DNA from: Streptomyces sp. DH41
Lineage (GTDB): Bacteria; Actinomycetota; Actinomycetes; Streptomycetales; Streptomycetaceae
Length of the DNA stretch: 64,000 nucleotides
Direction: 5' to 3'
NCBI RefSeq assembly: GCF_029813785.1
Contig: NZ_JARVKY010000011.1
Coordinates: 124,001-188,000 of the forward strand
Shown here: in pieces, positions 1 through 8,227 of the stretch
How the letters are laid out: each line of letters begins with the position of its first letter
Position numbering within the stretch: the first letter of the stretch is position 1
Position numbers and translations under genes: made by a program
The notes under the pieces: generated by a model
What the model was told of the DNA's origin: nothing
Databases searched by the model: none
The model's input: the letters and a program-made list of their open reading frames with translations, nothing else

Positions 1-627
1 TGGCACAACCTGGACACCGACTACCTTCAGCGCCTCACGGCCGCCGGATTCCCCCCGGACTCCGTCGACCTGGTGATCCTCACCCACCTGCACGCCGACC
101 ACGTCGGCTGGAACACCCACGAGGTGAACGGCGAGTGGGTCCCCACCTTCCCCAACGCCCGCTACATCACCTCACGCGTCGAGCGGGAGTTCTGGGCCGG
201 CTACGACATGGAGGAGGCGCGCGAGCAGATGTTCCGCGACTCCGTGGTCCCGGTGGAGGAGGCGGGGCTGCTCCACCTCGTCGACGTCCCCGCCGACGGC
301 GTCGAGGTCATCCCGGGCGTGCGCCTGATCCCCACCCCCGGGCACACCCCCGGCCACGTCGCCCTCCAGCTGACCAGCCGCACAGGGACGGCGCTGATCA
401 CGGGCGACTGCGTCCACCACCCCGTCCAGCTCGCTCACCCCAGCATCGGGGCCTGCGTCGACATCGAACCCGAGCGGTCCGAGGCCTCGCGCCGCACGCT
501 GCTCGACTCGCTCGCCGGCACGGACACCCTCGTCCTGGGCACCCACTTCGCGCCGCCCACCGCCGGCCGTGTCATCACCCACGAGGGCGCCTACCGCCTC
601 TCGCCCGTCCCCGCCGACTCGCACTGA
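1..627 (+). CDS. MBL-fold metallo-hydrolase, 5' end outside window
   Basis: The frame is open at base 1 and stops at TGA 625-627, so the N-terminus lies upstream; 208 codons are visible. It is a metallo-beta-lactamase-fold hydrolase. The zinc-binding signature THLHADH is at visible residues 28-34, followed by a further His in TPGHTPGH, an Asp in ITGDC and a last His in LGTHF, in the order expected for the family. The fold covers lactonases, glyoxalases and other esterases. The long segment between the first and second His motifs resembles AHL-lactonase-like members, but the substrate cannot be assigned. The next gene is convergent, so this is the last gene of its unit. Confidence 0.9.
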   Translation, partial: WHNLDTDYLQRLTAAGFPPDSVDLVILTHLHADHVGWNTHEVNGEWVPTFPNARYITSRVEREFWAGYDMEEAREQMFRDSVVPVEEAGLLHLVDVPADGVEVIPGVRLIPTPGHTPGHVALQLTSRTGTALITGDCVHHPVQLAHPSIGACVDIEPERSEASRRTLLDSLAGTDTLVLGTHFAPPTAGRVITHEGAYRLSPVPADSH

Positions 628-982
628 TCCGGTGCCGCCCCAGCCCTCGTCCGGTCGGTCCTCCACACGGCCGGACAGGGCCCGGACAGCGCTCCCGCGG
701 CAAGCCGATCCGCTCGATGAGTCAGCGGCTGGTGGACGAGGACACCCTGGCCAGCGATGACCGGATCCACGACACGGCGCGGATCGGCGTCGTCGTCGGC
801 GTCGGCGTCGTCTTTGTCGGCGGCATCAGCGCCGAGCGCTTCGCGGAGATTCCCGCCGGGAAGACGGTAGGCGCCGAGAACGGCGCTTCGGCCCTCTCCC
901 CGCCCACCACGGACAGACCCGCCCCTTCAGCGACGCCATCACCGACACCGATGGCACGGTCACGACTCCCGGAGAACCGGAC
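628..982. other. intergenic 355 bp with a possible membrane-gene relic
   Basis: This is the convergent gap between the metallo-hydrolase and the aldo/keto reductase. On the plus strand an ATG at 717 opens a GC3-rich frame with a hydrophobic stretch (IGVVVGVGVVFVGG). The frame has no stop before it runs into the reductase gene on the other strand, and it has no clear ribosome site. It may be the start of a truncated membrane protein gene, or chance. No convincing terminator hairpin was found. Confidence 0.25.
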
Positions 983-1978
983 TCAATTCCCCACGCCGAG
1001 ACTGGACATGAACGCGGACGGGTATCGGTCGCCGCGCGCCGCGCCCGGCGGCACTGCCTTCTCGATTTCGGCGAGGTCGTCTGCGGTGAGGTCCAGCTCC
1101 ATCGCGGGCAGCGCCTCGGACAGCCGCTCGCGGGTGCGGGCGCCGACCAGCGGCACGATGTCCTCACCCTGTGCGGCCACCCAGGCGATGGCCAACTGGG
1201 CGACGGTGCACCCCTTCGTCTCGGCGACCCGGTGCAGCGCCTCTACGAGGGCGAGGTTGTGTTCCACGTTCCCGCTCGAGAACCGCGGGTTGAAGGCGCG
1301 GAAGTCGCCGGGGCCCGCGGTGTGGCCGGCGGACCAGTGCCCGGAGATGAGGCCGCGGCTGAGGACGCCGTACGCGGTCAGGCCGATGCCGAGCTCCCGC
1401 AACGTAGGCAGAATGTCCCCCTCCACCGCGCGGGACAGGAGGGAGTACTCGATCTGCAGGTCGGCGACCGGGTGCACGGCGTGCGCCCGGCGGATCGTCG
1501 CCGCATCGACCTCGGAGAGGCCGAGGTGCCGCACGTACCCGGCGTCGATCATCTCCTTGATCGCGCCCACCGTCTCCTCGATCGGTACCGCCGGGTCCAG
1601 CCGGGCGGGACGGTAGATGTCGATGTGGTCGGTGCCCAGACGGGTCAGCGAGTAGGCCAGGAAGTTCTTCACCGCTGCGGGACGGCCGTCCTGCCCGCCG
1701 AACTCGGGGCCCGGCCCCCGCAGCATGCCGAACTTGACGCTCAGCCGGTAACTGTCCCGGTCCCGGCCGCGCAGTGCCTCGGCGAGCAGCAGCTCGTTAT
1801 GACCCATGGCGTAGAAGTCGGCGGTGTCGATCAGCGTGACGCCGGCCTCCAGCGCGGCGTGCACGGTGGCGATGCTCTCCGTGCGGTCGGCCGCGCCGTA
1901 GGCGCCCGACATGCCCATCGCGCCCAGGCCCAGCCCGGAAACGGCCGGGCCGGTGCTGCCCAGGGTTCGTATCTGCAT
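983..1978 (-). CDS. aldo/keto reductase
   Basis: This is an NADPH-dependent aldo/keto reductase of 331 residues, the usual length for the (beta/alpha)8 family. The start is the ATG at 1978 because AAGGAG lies 7 nt upstream; an in-frame ATG 11 codons earlier lacks such a site. Catalytic Asp and Tyr are in DTADFYAMGHNE, and the Lys is in LSVKFG. The segment usually read as YQHRVDP is YRPARLDP here, so the usual catalytic His is replaced, a known variation in one actinobacterial subgroup. The gene is divergent from an XRE regulator 126 bp away, which probably controls it. The substrate is unknown. Confidence 0.93.
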   Translation of the reverse strand: MQIRTLGSTGPAVSGLGLGAMGMSGAYGAADRTESIATVHAALEAGVTLIDTADFYAMGHNELLLAEALRGRDRDSYRLSVKFGMLRGPGPEFGGQDGRPAAVKNFLAYSLTRLGTDHIDIYRPARLDPAVPIEETVGAIKEMIDAGYVRHLGLSEVDAATIRRAHAVHPVADLQIEYSLLSRAVEGDILPTLRELGIGLTAYGVLSRGLISGHWSAGHTAGPGDFRAFNPRFSSGNVEHNLALVEALHRVAETKGCTVAQLAIAWVAAQGEDIVPLVGARTRERLSEALPAMELDLTADDLAEIEKAVPPGAARGDRYPSAFMSSLGVGN

Positions 1979-2104
1979 CGAGTTCTCCTTCGTCGTGGAC
2001 CCATCACCCACTGTGCGCCCACGTCGCGATGTGCGGGAGCGGAGCGTTCATCATGGGAGAGCCGCTCCCTGGCTCGGCTCCCCCTCGCGCGGGATCATGG
2101 GGCC

Positions 2105-2965
2105 ATGGAACGTGACGAGCTCGCCGACTTCCTGCGCCGCCGCCGCGAGGCGATCCGCCCGGCCGAGGTCGGCATCGCCGACAGCCCTCGCCGTCGCACC
2201 AAGGGCCTGCGCCGGGAGGAGGTGGCCATGCTCGCCGGCATGTCGGTGGACTACGTCGTACGCCTCGAACAGGGCCGCAGCAGTCAGCCCTCGACTCAAC
2301 TGCTCGGCGCGCTGGCCCGGTCGTTGCGCCTCTCGGACGACGAGCGCGACCACCTGTTCCACTTGGCCGGCCACCGGCCCCCGCCCGCCGACGGGGTGGC
2401 CCGCCTGGCCCGCGCCGGCCTGATGCGTATGCTCGACCTGCTCGGCGATACCCCGGCCCTGGTGCTGTCCGACCTGGGTGAGGTTCTCGCCCAGAACCGG
2501 GCCGCCCTCCTCCTCATGGGCGACCACACCGGCTTGTCCGGCGACCGCCGCTACGTCGTGCACCGCTGGTTCACCGACCCCGCTGCCCGCGCCGTCTGCC
2601 CGCCCGAGGAGCAGGAGTACCACGCCCGCCAGCTCGTGGCCGACCTGCGTGCGGCCGTCGGCCGCCGGTCCGGCGACTCCACGGTCGCCGGACTCGTCGA
2701 CCGCTTGCAGGCCGCGAGTGCCGACTTCCGCCGGCTCTGGGCCGAGCACGAGGTGGCGGTCCGGCGCGCCGACCGCAAGACCTTCCTACGCCCGGGGGTG
2801 GGTCGCCTGCTGATGGACTGCGAGACCCTGGTCACTCCCGACCGGGGTCAGCAACTGCTGGTGCTCACCCCGGCGGACGCAGAAACCCGCGAGCGGCTGG
2901 ATCTGCTGCGGGTACTCGGCACCCAGCAATTCCCCACCGGGCAGACCGTCCCGCCCGTACGGTGA
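2105..2965 (+). CDS. XRE-family regulator with MmyB-like ligand domain
   Basis: This cytoplasmic DNA-binding regulator has 286 residues. An N-terminal Cro/C1-type helix-turn-helix (about residues 8-80, including RRTKGLRREEVAMLAGMS and DYVVRLEQG) is followed by an MmyB-like PAS-fold domain (about 105-270, with the typical YVVHRWFTDP segment). The family is widespread in Streptomyces and usually controls a divergent oxidoreductase gene, which matches the aldo/keto reductase here. The ATG at 2105 begins exactly at the conserved MERDELADFLRRRR. No good Shine-Dalgarno is present. A weak -10-like GATCAT lies 6 nt upstream, so a leaderless start is possible. Confidence 0.93.
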   Translation: MERDELADFLRRRREAIRPAEVGIADSPRRRTKGLRREEVAMLAGMSVDYVVRLEQGRSSQPSTQLLGALARSLRLSDDERDHLFHLAGHRPPPADGVARLARAGLMRMLDLLGDTPALVLSDLGEVLAQNRAALLLMGDHTGLSGDRRYVVHRWFTDPAARAVCPPEEQEYHARQLVADLRAAVGRRSGDSTVAGLVDRLQAASADFRRLWAEHEVAVRRADRKTFLRPGVGRLLMDCETLVTPDRGQQLLVLTPADAETRERLDLLRVLGTQQFPTGQTVPPVR

Positions 2966-3334
2966 AACGTCGGCCACGGCTCACCGGTTCGGTATCCGGC
3001 GGTCCGGTCCGCGGAGCAGCCGTCGCCGCCCGGTACTCCCAGCACGACCCGTCCCACGGCTGGGTTCGCAGGCAAGAAGGACCGAACGGCTGGGGTTCCT
3101 TGTCAATCGCCTCGATTGCCCGGAGGCGCCGGCCGACGGGGCGAGGTGGACGTCTTCACCGCGTTCGAGGCATTGCGCTCCCCGGGAACCGTGGCGTGCT
3201 CTGAGTGTGGCGCCGACGTCGCCCTCGGACCGCTCGCACAGAGTGGCCGGGAGCGCTCATCACCATGATGACCCGGCGCCCGACCGGCAAGAAGCCGTCA
3301 CGGAACTGGGCGGGCAAGCGCAAGGCCACGATCG
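2966..3334. other. intergenic 369 bp, nothing recognised
   Basis: This is a convergent gap between the XRE regulator and the isomerase-fold gene. I see no open frame with typical high-GC codon bias along its length, no strong hairpin and no repeat. A Lys/Arg-rich frame around 3265-3380 runs into the next gene on the other strand and is not convincing. Confidence 0.5.
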
Positions 3335-3976
3335 TCAGGTCGGCTGCCTCAGCGAACCCACTCCCTGGCCTTCCAGGTCGTTGAGCGCCACGCGCCGTCC
3401 CATGATGGTGAGAAGCAGTGAAAGCGCAGGCCCGGTTACTTCCATACCATCGCCAATCGACACATCGGCGTCCGTTGCCGTGAGCCGGAGAGAGGCTACG
3501 ACTTCCTTGGCGCCGCCGAAGGACACCGGGGTGTGAGCCTGCAAGCGAAGCGCCCTGACGACGGCATCTTGGGGGTAGGAGCGGATGAGTCCCAGCGGGC
3601 GGCGGATGTCCTCACCGTGGACGACCTGCTCGACGATCCGGCTGTCGAGGGGCGCCGGAGGCGTCGACGTCCGCGAGGCCACCTGACGAAGCCGCGCCAA
3701 CGTCTCCAGCGGTGAGGCACCGTGCTCGCGCGCCACACCGTGAGCGTTCTGGCGGTGGAAGTCGAACCGTGCCCGCGCGAGGCCGACCACGAAGCCGAGA
3801 CGCGTCGCGCGAGCTGAGTCGACCAGGTGGGCGACGACGTCATGGACCGTCCACCCCTCACAAAGTGACGGCCGCTCCCACTGCTTGTCATCGAGACCCT
3901 CAAGGTCGTGGATCAGTGCCGCACGCTCCGCGTGCACGATCTGCCAGACATCTCTGACGTGCTCCGGATTCCCCAT
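3335..3976 (-). CDS. mycothiol-dependent maleylpyruvate isomerase-family protein
   Basis: This is a DinB/MDMPI-fold protein of 213 residues. The N-terminal signature runs WERPSLCEGWTVHDVVAHLV near residues 35-55, and the second signature is VVHGEDIRRPLG near 125-136. Both are typical of actinobacterial proteins named after maleylpyruvate isomerase, which use mycothiol and a metal held by His residues. Most members are uncharacterised, so the reaction is not known. Two ATGs are close together. The second, at 3976, is chosen because GAGGAG lies 8 nt upstream of it but only 2 nt upstream of the first (3982). Confidence 0.85.
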   Translation of the reverse strand: MGNPEHVRDVWQIVHAERAALIHDLEGLDDKQWERPSLCEGWTVHDVVAHLVDSARATRLGFVVGLARARFDFHRQNAHGVAREHGASPLETLARLRQVASRTSTPPAPLDSRIVEQVVHGEDIRRPLGLIRSYPQDAVVRALRLQAHTPVSFGGAKEVVASLRLTATDADVSIGDGMEVTGPALSLLLTIMGRRVALNDLEGQGVGSLRQPT

Positions 3977-4314
3977 GGCCATCTCTCCTCAATGATCGGC
4001 TTGTTGACCTCGTAGAGACACAGACTCCCGATCACCGCAAAGCTCATCGCGAAGGGCAGTCCTCCACCTGCGCCACCGTGTCCCGCGCCGCCTCCAGCAT
4101 GATCTCCACAGGATCGTGCCACGGCGCCGACACGCACCTCAGCCGCCAATCTGATCGGCGCTTTCGCGGTTCGGGTTGTCCGAATCTTCCGGCCGTCGGG
4201 GAACATGCCCGCGTCGGAACAGCCCACTTCTCCGCCCGCCCCTCCGGTCCGGCCCAGCGGGCCGTGATCAGCTCACGAAGGTCCGGTCCAGCATCCCTGG
4301 CCGCCGGGCGCACC
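3977..4314. other. intergenic 338 bp upstream of the isomerase-fold gene
   Basis: This region lies between the start of the isomerase-fold gene and the stop of the LuxR gene, both on the minus strand, so it should hold the promoter of the former. Minus-strand frames here are open over 60-100 codons but have no recognisable domain or ribosome site, and I do not call them genes. No clear -10/-35 pair or hairpin was identified. Confidence 0.4.
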
Positions 4315-5508
4315 TCACGCCCGGATCGTACGGACAGGCACCTCGCGCACGATCGATGGAGAGGCGGGTGCCTCAGCCGCGGGGATTCGGGCTTGGGCGG
4401 GGGGCCGGCCGGGGCGCTGGACCTGGGTCGGCTCTGGCAGGGCGGGCCAGTAATGCTCGGTGAACAGGCGGGCGACCAGCTCGCCTCGGCTGGAGACGCA
4501 CGCCTTGTTGAAGATGGTCTTGAGGTGGTCGCGGACCGTGTGCGGGGAGATGGTCAGCGTGGTGGCGATCTCGGCGGTGGTCGTCCCGCGCGCGACGAGC
4601 TGAGTGATCTGGAGCTCCCGTGAGGTCAGGCCGTACGCCTCGGCGACCAGGACCGCCAGGTCGGCGGGTGCCGCGGGCTCGATGACGAGGGCGACCGGGC
4701 CGGGCCGGCCGCCGGGGCCGGTGAGAGAGGAGGCGTGACAGTTCAGCCACCGGCCTTCGGTGTTACGGATACGCACCCGGGCGTTGCCGTGGTCGCGGCC
4801 GTTGGCGATGGCCCTTGCCTGGAGGGCCGTGCCGAGCACCCAGATGGGCAGCTTCAGCCCCAGCGGTGAAGGGAAGGACGGCCCCTTCGGCAGCAGCGCG
4901 AGGTGATGCCGCGCCTCGTCATTGATCGACATGGCTTCCCCGGACTCGTCGAAGAGGATCAGGCCGGGCGCTGGCGAGTCGTCACGGGGTACGGAATCGG
5001 GCGGCCGGGCGAAGTCGCGCAGCCGCGCGGCCAGCGGGCGAGAGAGGTCGGCGAGCAGCACGACCTCGTCCGGACGGAACGCGTCGGCGGTGCGGAACAG
5101 GCTCACCATGCCCCATGGCCGGTCGCCGATCCGCAGTACAGCGCGCAGCTCGTCGTACACGCCTTGGCCGAGAAGGATGCGCCGGAAGCGGGCACTGCGG
5201 GCGGGCAGACCGCCGGTGGCCGCGCGCAGGCCGGCCGCCGGTACACAGGCGCGGGCCAGCTCACGGAACGGCACGACGTTCTCCTCGAGAAGTTCGCTCT
5301 CCCAGTAGGCGGCACAGCCTTCACCAGAGCCGACGTTCTCCACCAGCATCGGCGCCGTGATCAGCCCGGTCTCCGGGTCGGCGGCCGTCCACACGGCCGA
5401 GTGGAACGGCACCAGCCTCCGCAGCCCGGCCGAAGCCCGGCTGAACAACTCCACCGCGTCGGTCGCCCGTTCCGCGGCCAACAGCACCGGCCGGCATCGA
5501 TCGGTCAT
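4315..5508 (-). CDS. LuxR-family (GAF-like/HTH) transcriptional regulator
   Basis: This regulator has 397 residues. The first ~180 residues look like a GAF-type sensor domain, the middle (about 190-285) like a PAS-like segment, and the end holds a GerE/LuxR helix-turn-helix (about 295-355, with LTSRELQITQLVARGTTTAEI and HTVRDHLKTIFNKA). It has no phosphoacceptor receiver domain, so it probably senses a ligand directly. The ATG at 5508 is preferred because GGAGGGG lies 6 nt upstream; the ATG two codons earlier abuts the same site. It is divergent from the FAD/NAD(P)-binding gene and is a candidate controller of it. Confidence 0.88.
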   Translation of the reverse strand: MTDRCRPVLLAAERATDAVELFSRASAGLRRLVPFHSAVWTAADPETGLITAPMLVENVGSGEGCAAYWESELLEENVVPFRELARACVPAAGLRAATGGLPARSARFRRILLGQGVYDELRAVLRIGDRPWGMVSLFRTADAFRPDEVVLLADLSRPLAARLRDFARPPDSVPRDDSPAPGLILFDESGEAMSINDEARHHLALLPKGPSFPSPLGLKLPIWVLGTALQARAIANGRDHGNARVRIRNTEGRWLNCHASSLTGPGGRPGPVALVIEPAAPADLAVLVAEAYGLTSRELQITQLVARGTTTAEIATTLTISPHTVRDHLKTIFNKACVSSRGELVARLFTEHYWPALPEPTQVQRPGRPPAQARIPAAEAPASPSIVREVPVRTIRA

Positions 5509-5665
5509 GCGCATCCCCTCCGCCGGTCAGCCTGCCTGGCCTTCTGCACGGCGCCAACCCCTTGTTTGAGGGGGTCGTCCCAGGCCGACCGCCCCCGCCC
5601 GGGGGATGGGGTTCTTCGACGGCGTTGGCGAAGGTCAGTGGCACACCACCACGGAGAGGGAGACC

Positions 5666-7137
5666 ATGGATACCGCGATTGTCGGAGGGGGCTCGGCAGC
5701 GGTCGGCCTGCTGGACGCGCTGGCCGGCCTGGAGGGCGAAGCCGCCGACGGGGGCGAGCCCGGCACGATCACGGTTTTCGAGCCGTCGCCGCAGCTGTGG
5801 CGGGGGCGACCGTACGGCCCGGACCTGGATTCGGTGCTGGTGAACTCGCCCCCCGCCCTCATGTCGATCCGCCACGGCGACTTCGGCCACTACGCGGCCT
5901 GGCTGGGAGCGCGGGGCGCCGACCACGTCGACGAGCTCCTGGGCCAGCCACTGGTCCCGCGTGCGCTCTACGGCGAGTACCTGGCGCACACCGCCGAGAA
6001 GGCCATGGCGGCCCTGGGTGAGCAGGGTTGGCTTGTGCGCGTCGTGGCCACCCGCGTGACCGCGGTCGCCCGACGCGGAGCCCGCCTCGTGCTGCGCACG
6101 CACGACGCGCAAGAGCACGAGACCACCCGTCTGGCGTTGTGCGTGGGCGGAGGAACACCCCCGGACCTGTACGGCCTCGCCGGTAACCAGGGCTTCACGG
6201 CCGACCCTTACCCGGTGGCCGACACGCTCGACCACGTCCCCGCCGGGGGTGACGTCGCGATCGTCGGCAGCGGTCTGACCGCCGTGGACGTCGTCGTGTC
6301 GCTCGCCGCGCGCGGGCACCGGGGGCGGATCACGCTCCTCTCACGCAGCGGGGTGCTGCCACACGTCTGGCAGCGCCCTGACGGCCGGCGCCCGCGGCAC
6401 GTGACCGCCGAACGTGTGACGGGCTGCACGAGGCTCGAGGGAAGATCGTGCTCGACGACCTCATCGGGCTGCTGCGCACGGAGCTGGCGGACGCGGGCGA
6501 GGACTTCGAAGAGTTCGCGGCCGAGCTGCTGGACACCGAGGCCAAGGACCCGGTCCAGCGGCTCCGGCGGCAGATCGCCGCCATCGACGACCCCCGCATC
6601 GGCCGCCGTGTGCTGCAGCAGACGGCGCACAGCGTCGGCCCGTACGCGTGGCGGTTGCTGCCCGAATCCGATCGCGCGTGGCTTCGACGCCACCTCCGCA
6701 CGGCCACCAGCGTGGCCTCGCCCATGATTCCGGTGAACGCGTCCGTCCTGATGCGGCTCCTGGATTCCGGCCAGCTCTCCGTCGCTGACGGCGTCCACGC
6801 GATCGAGCCGGTGAACGGGCGGTTCCGGGTCCGGCATGACGACGGCGAACGCACCGCGGAGATCGTCGTCAACGCCGTGAACCCGCCACCGCAAGCGGTG
6901 CCGGCCGCGGCCCGACCCCTGATCCGGTCCTTGGTGAGCACCGGCCTGGCCACGCTCCACCCGGCCGGCGGCCTGACCCCCGCCGACCCGCGCGTACATG
7001 TGATCGGAGACCTGACTGGCGGCGGCTCGTTCATCACCTCGAGCATTCCCGGCGTCGCCGCCCAGGCGTCCGGCACCGCCCAGGCGCTCCGTACACCGAG
7101 AGGGCGTCCAGCTGCGACTGTAAGGCGAGACAGGTGA
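5666..7137 (+). pseudogene. FAD/NAD(P)-binding protein, frameshifted
   Basis: Two frames together make one FAD/NAD(P)-binding oxidoreductase-like protein of about 490 residues. The first part (ATG 5666, ribosome site GGAGAGGGAG) has the dinucleotide motif IVGGGSAAVG at its N-terminus and a second Rossmann motif, VAIVGSGLTAVD, near residue 200. At about 6422-6427 homology jumps by one base: upstream reads RHVTAERVTG, then the other frame reads HEARGKIVLDDLIGLLRTEL and continues to TGA 7135. One missing base in GGGCTGCAC (expected GGCCTGCAC) would explain it. A sequencing error is equally possible. The neighbouring divergent LuxR gene is a likely regulator. Confidence 0.8.
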
Positions 7138-7141
7138 CGGG

Positions 7142-7279
7142 CACTCAGTACCGCACGAGCGGCACAGCCACGACCTCTCGACGTTCCAGAACGGGCCCAC
7201 CGGCCAGTGCCTGACCGTCCCCGAGGACGGCCGCTTCCTGCCCACCGCTGGCTGCGAACCCTTCAACTCCTCGCAGCAG
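7142..7279 (+). pseudogene. possible relic of a ricin-type lectin domain
   Basis: A short plus-strand frame reads FQNGPTGQCLTVPEDGRFL and then TAGCEPFNSSQQQ. GxCLtV followed by C and NssQQ resembles one beta-trefoil repeat of a ricin-type carbohydrate-binding domain of secreted streptomycete proteins. There is no start codon, signal peptide or continuing frame, so at most this is a fragment. The resemblance is short and could be chance. Confidence 0.25.
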
Positions 7280-7320
7280 CAGGGTCCCGGCCGTCGCGGG
7301 GCGCGCCGGCCGACGCTCGG

Positions 7321-7678
7321 CTACGACCATGGCAAGTACGGTGCCCGCTCCGGCAGCGCGGGATCCGCCCCGTGATCGCGAGGCGGGGCGAGCCTCACGG
7401 CACCGGCCTGGGCATATTCCGTGTCCTCGTTCGCCACGCCGACGTGGTCGAGGGCCGCGTAGGCACCGCGCCGGGCGACCTCCAGGGGCGCGCCGGGCGG
7501 CGACGGCGTCCTTGCGGTCGAGTCCGCCGACGGCGACGCGGCCGGCGGGAAGTTCTTCGTCCAGGACGACACCGAGGTCGTGCACGGCGTCGTTCCCGTA
7601 GCGGATGGAGACCGCGACGCCGGTACTCAGGGCCGTGCGAGCCGCACCCCGGAAGAGGCTCTCGTCGGTCGCCGTCAT
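7321..7678 (-). pseudogene. unknown short gene, apparently frameshifted
   Basis: A minus-strand ATG at 7678 opens a frame with strongly GC-biased third positions and a protein-like start (MTATDESLFRGAARTALSTG, then VAVSIRYGNDAVHDLGVVLD). Around 7485-7500 the bias switches to another minus frame (LEVARRGAYAALDHVGVAN) that ends at TAG 7321. One indel in a C-rich run would join them into a protein of about 118 residues. I do not recognise the family. No good ribosome site precedes the ATG. Confidence 0.35.
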
Positions 7679-7811
7679 GCCCCGGAGGTGGCGGTGTTCC
7701 CGCGAACCGGGCCGGAAAAGATTCGGCGGTGATGTCGAGAACCCGTTGTCGGCTCCGTCCCCGGGGTGAACGCGACCACAATGGGTCGTACCAGCACCGA
7801 GGAGAGACACC

Positions 7812-8219
7812 ATGGCGAAGTACCTGCTGCTGAAGCACTACCGCGGCGCCCCGGCTCCGGTCAACGACGTCCCCATGGACCAGTGGACGCCTCAGGAGAT
7901 CTCGGCCCACGTGCAGTACATGAACGACTTCGCGGCCCGGCTCGAGAAGACCGGCGAGTTCGTCGACGGCCAGGCGCTCGCCCCCGAGGGCACGTTCGTC
8001 CGGTACGACGGTGCGGGGCGCCCGCCGGTCACCGACGGCCCGTTCGCCGAGACCAAGGACCTGATCGCCGGCTGGATGGTGATCGACGTGGACGGCTACG
8101 AGCGCGCCCTGGAGCTGGCCGGCGAGCTGTCGGCCGCCCCGGGTGCGGGCGGGGAGCCGATCCACGAATGGCTAGAGCTGCGCCCGTTCCTCGCCGCGCC
8201 GCCCACCGTCACGGAGTGA
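7812..8219 (+). CDS. YCII-related DGPF-domain protein
   Basis: This cytoplasmic protein has 135 residues and the YCII-related dimeric alpha/beta-barrel fold. It carries the hallmark DGPF motif (PPVTDGPFAETKD, about residues 74-86) that names the DGPF family. The start ATG has GGAGAG 6 nt upstream. Its stop (8217-8219) overlaps an in-frame GTG of the next gene, an ECF42-type sigma factor, and the pair is a known conserved association in actinobacteria: DGPF genes are the main targets of ECF42 factors. Biochemical function is not established. Confidence 0.92.
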   Translation: MAKYLLLKHYRGAPAPVNDVPMDQWTPQEISAHVQYMNDFAARLEKTGEFVDGQALAPEGTFVRYDGAGRPPVTDGPFAETKDLIAGWMVIDVDGYERALELAGELSAAPGAGGEPIHEWLELRPFLAAPPTVTE

Positions 8220-8227
8220 CCTCGTCG

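Noticed and set aside
135..1616. Long plus-strand frame across the metallo-hydrolase and the aldo/keto reductase
   Set aside because: Its translation is Arg/Pro-rich low complexity, and it overlaps two genes with clear motifs, so it is a GC-bias shadow. Only the short part near 717 is mentioned as a weak relic.
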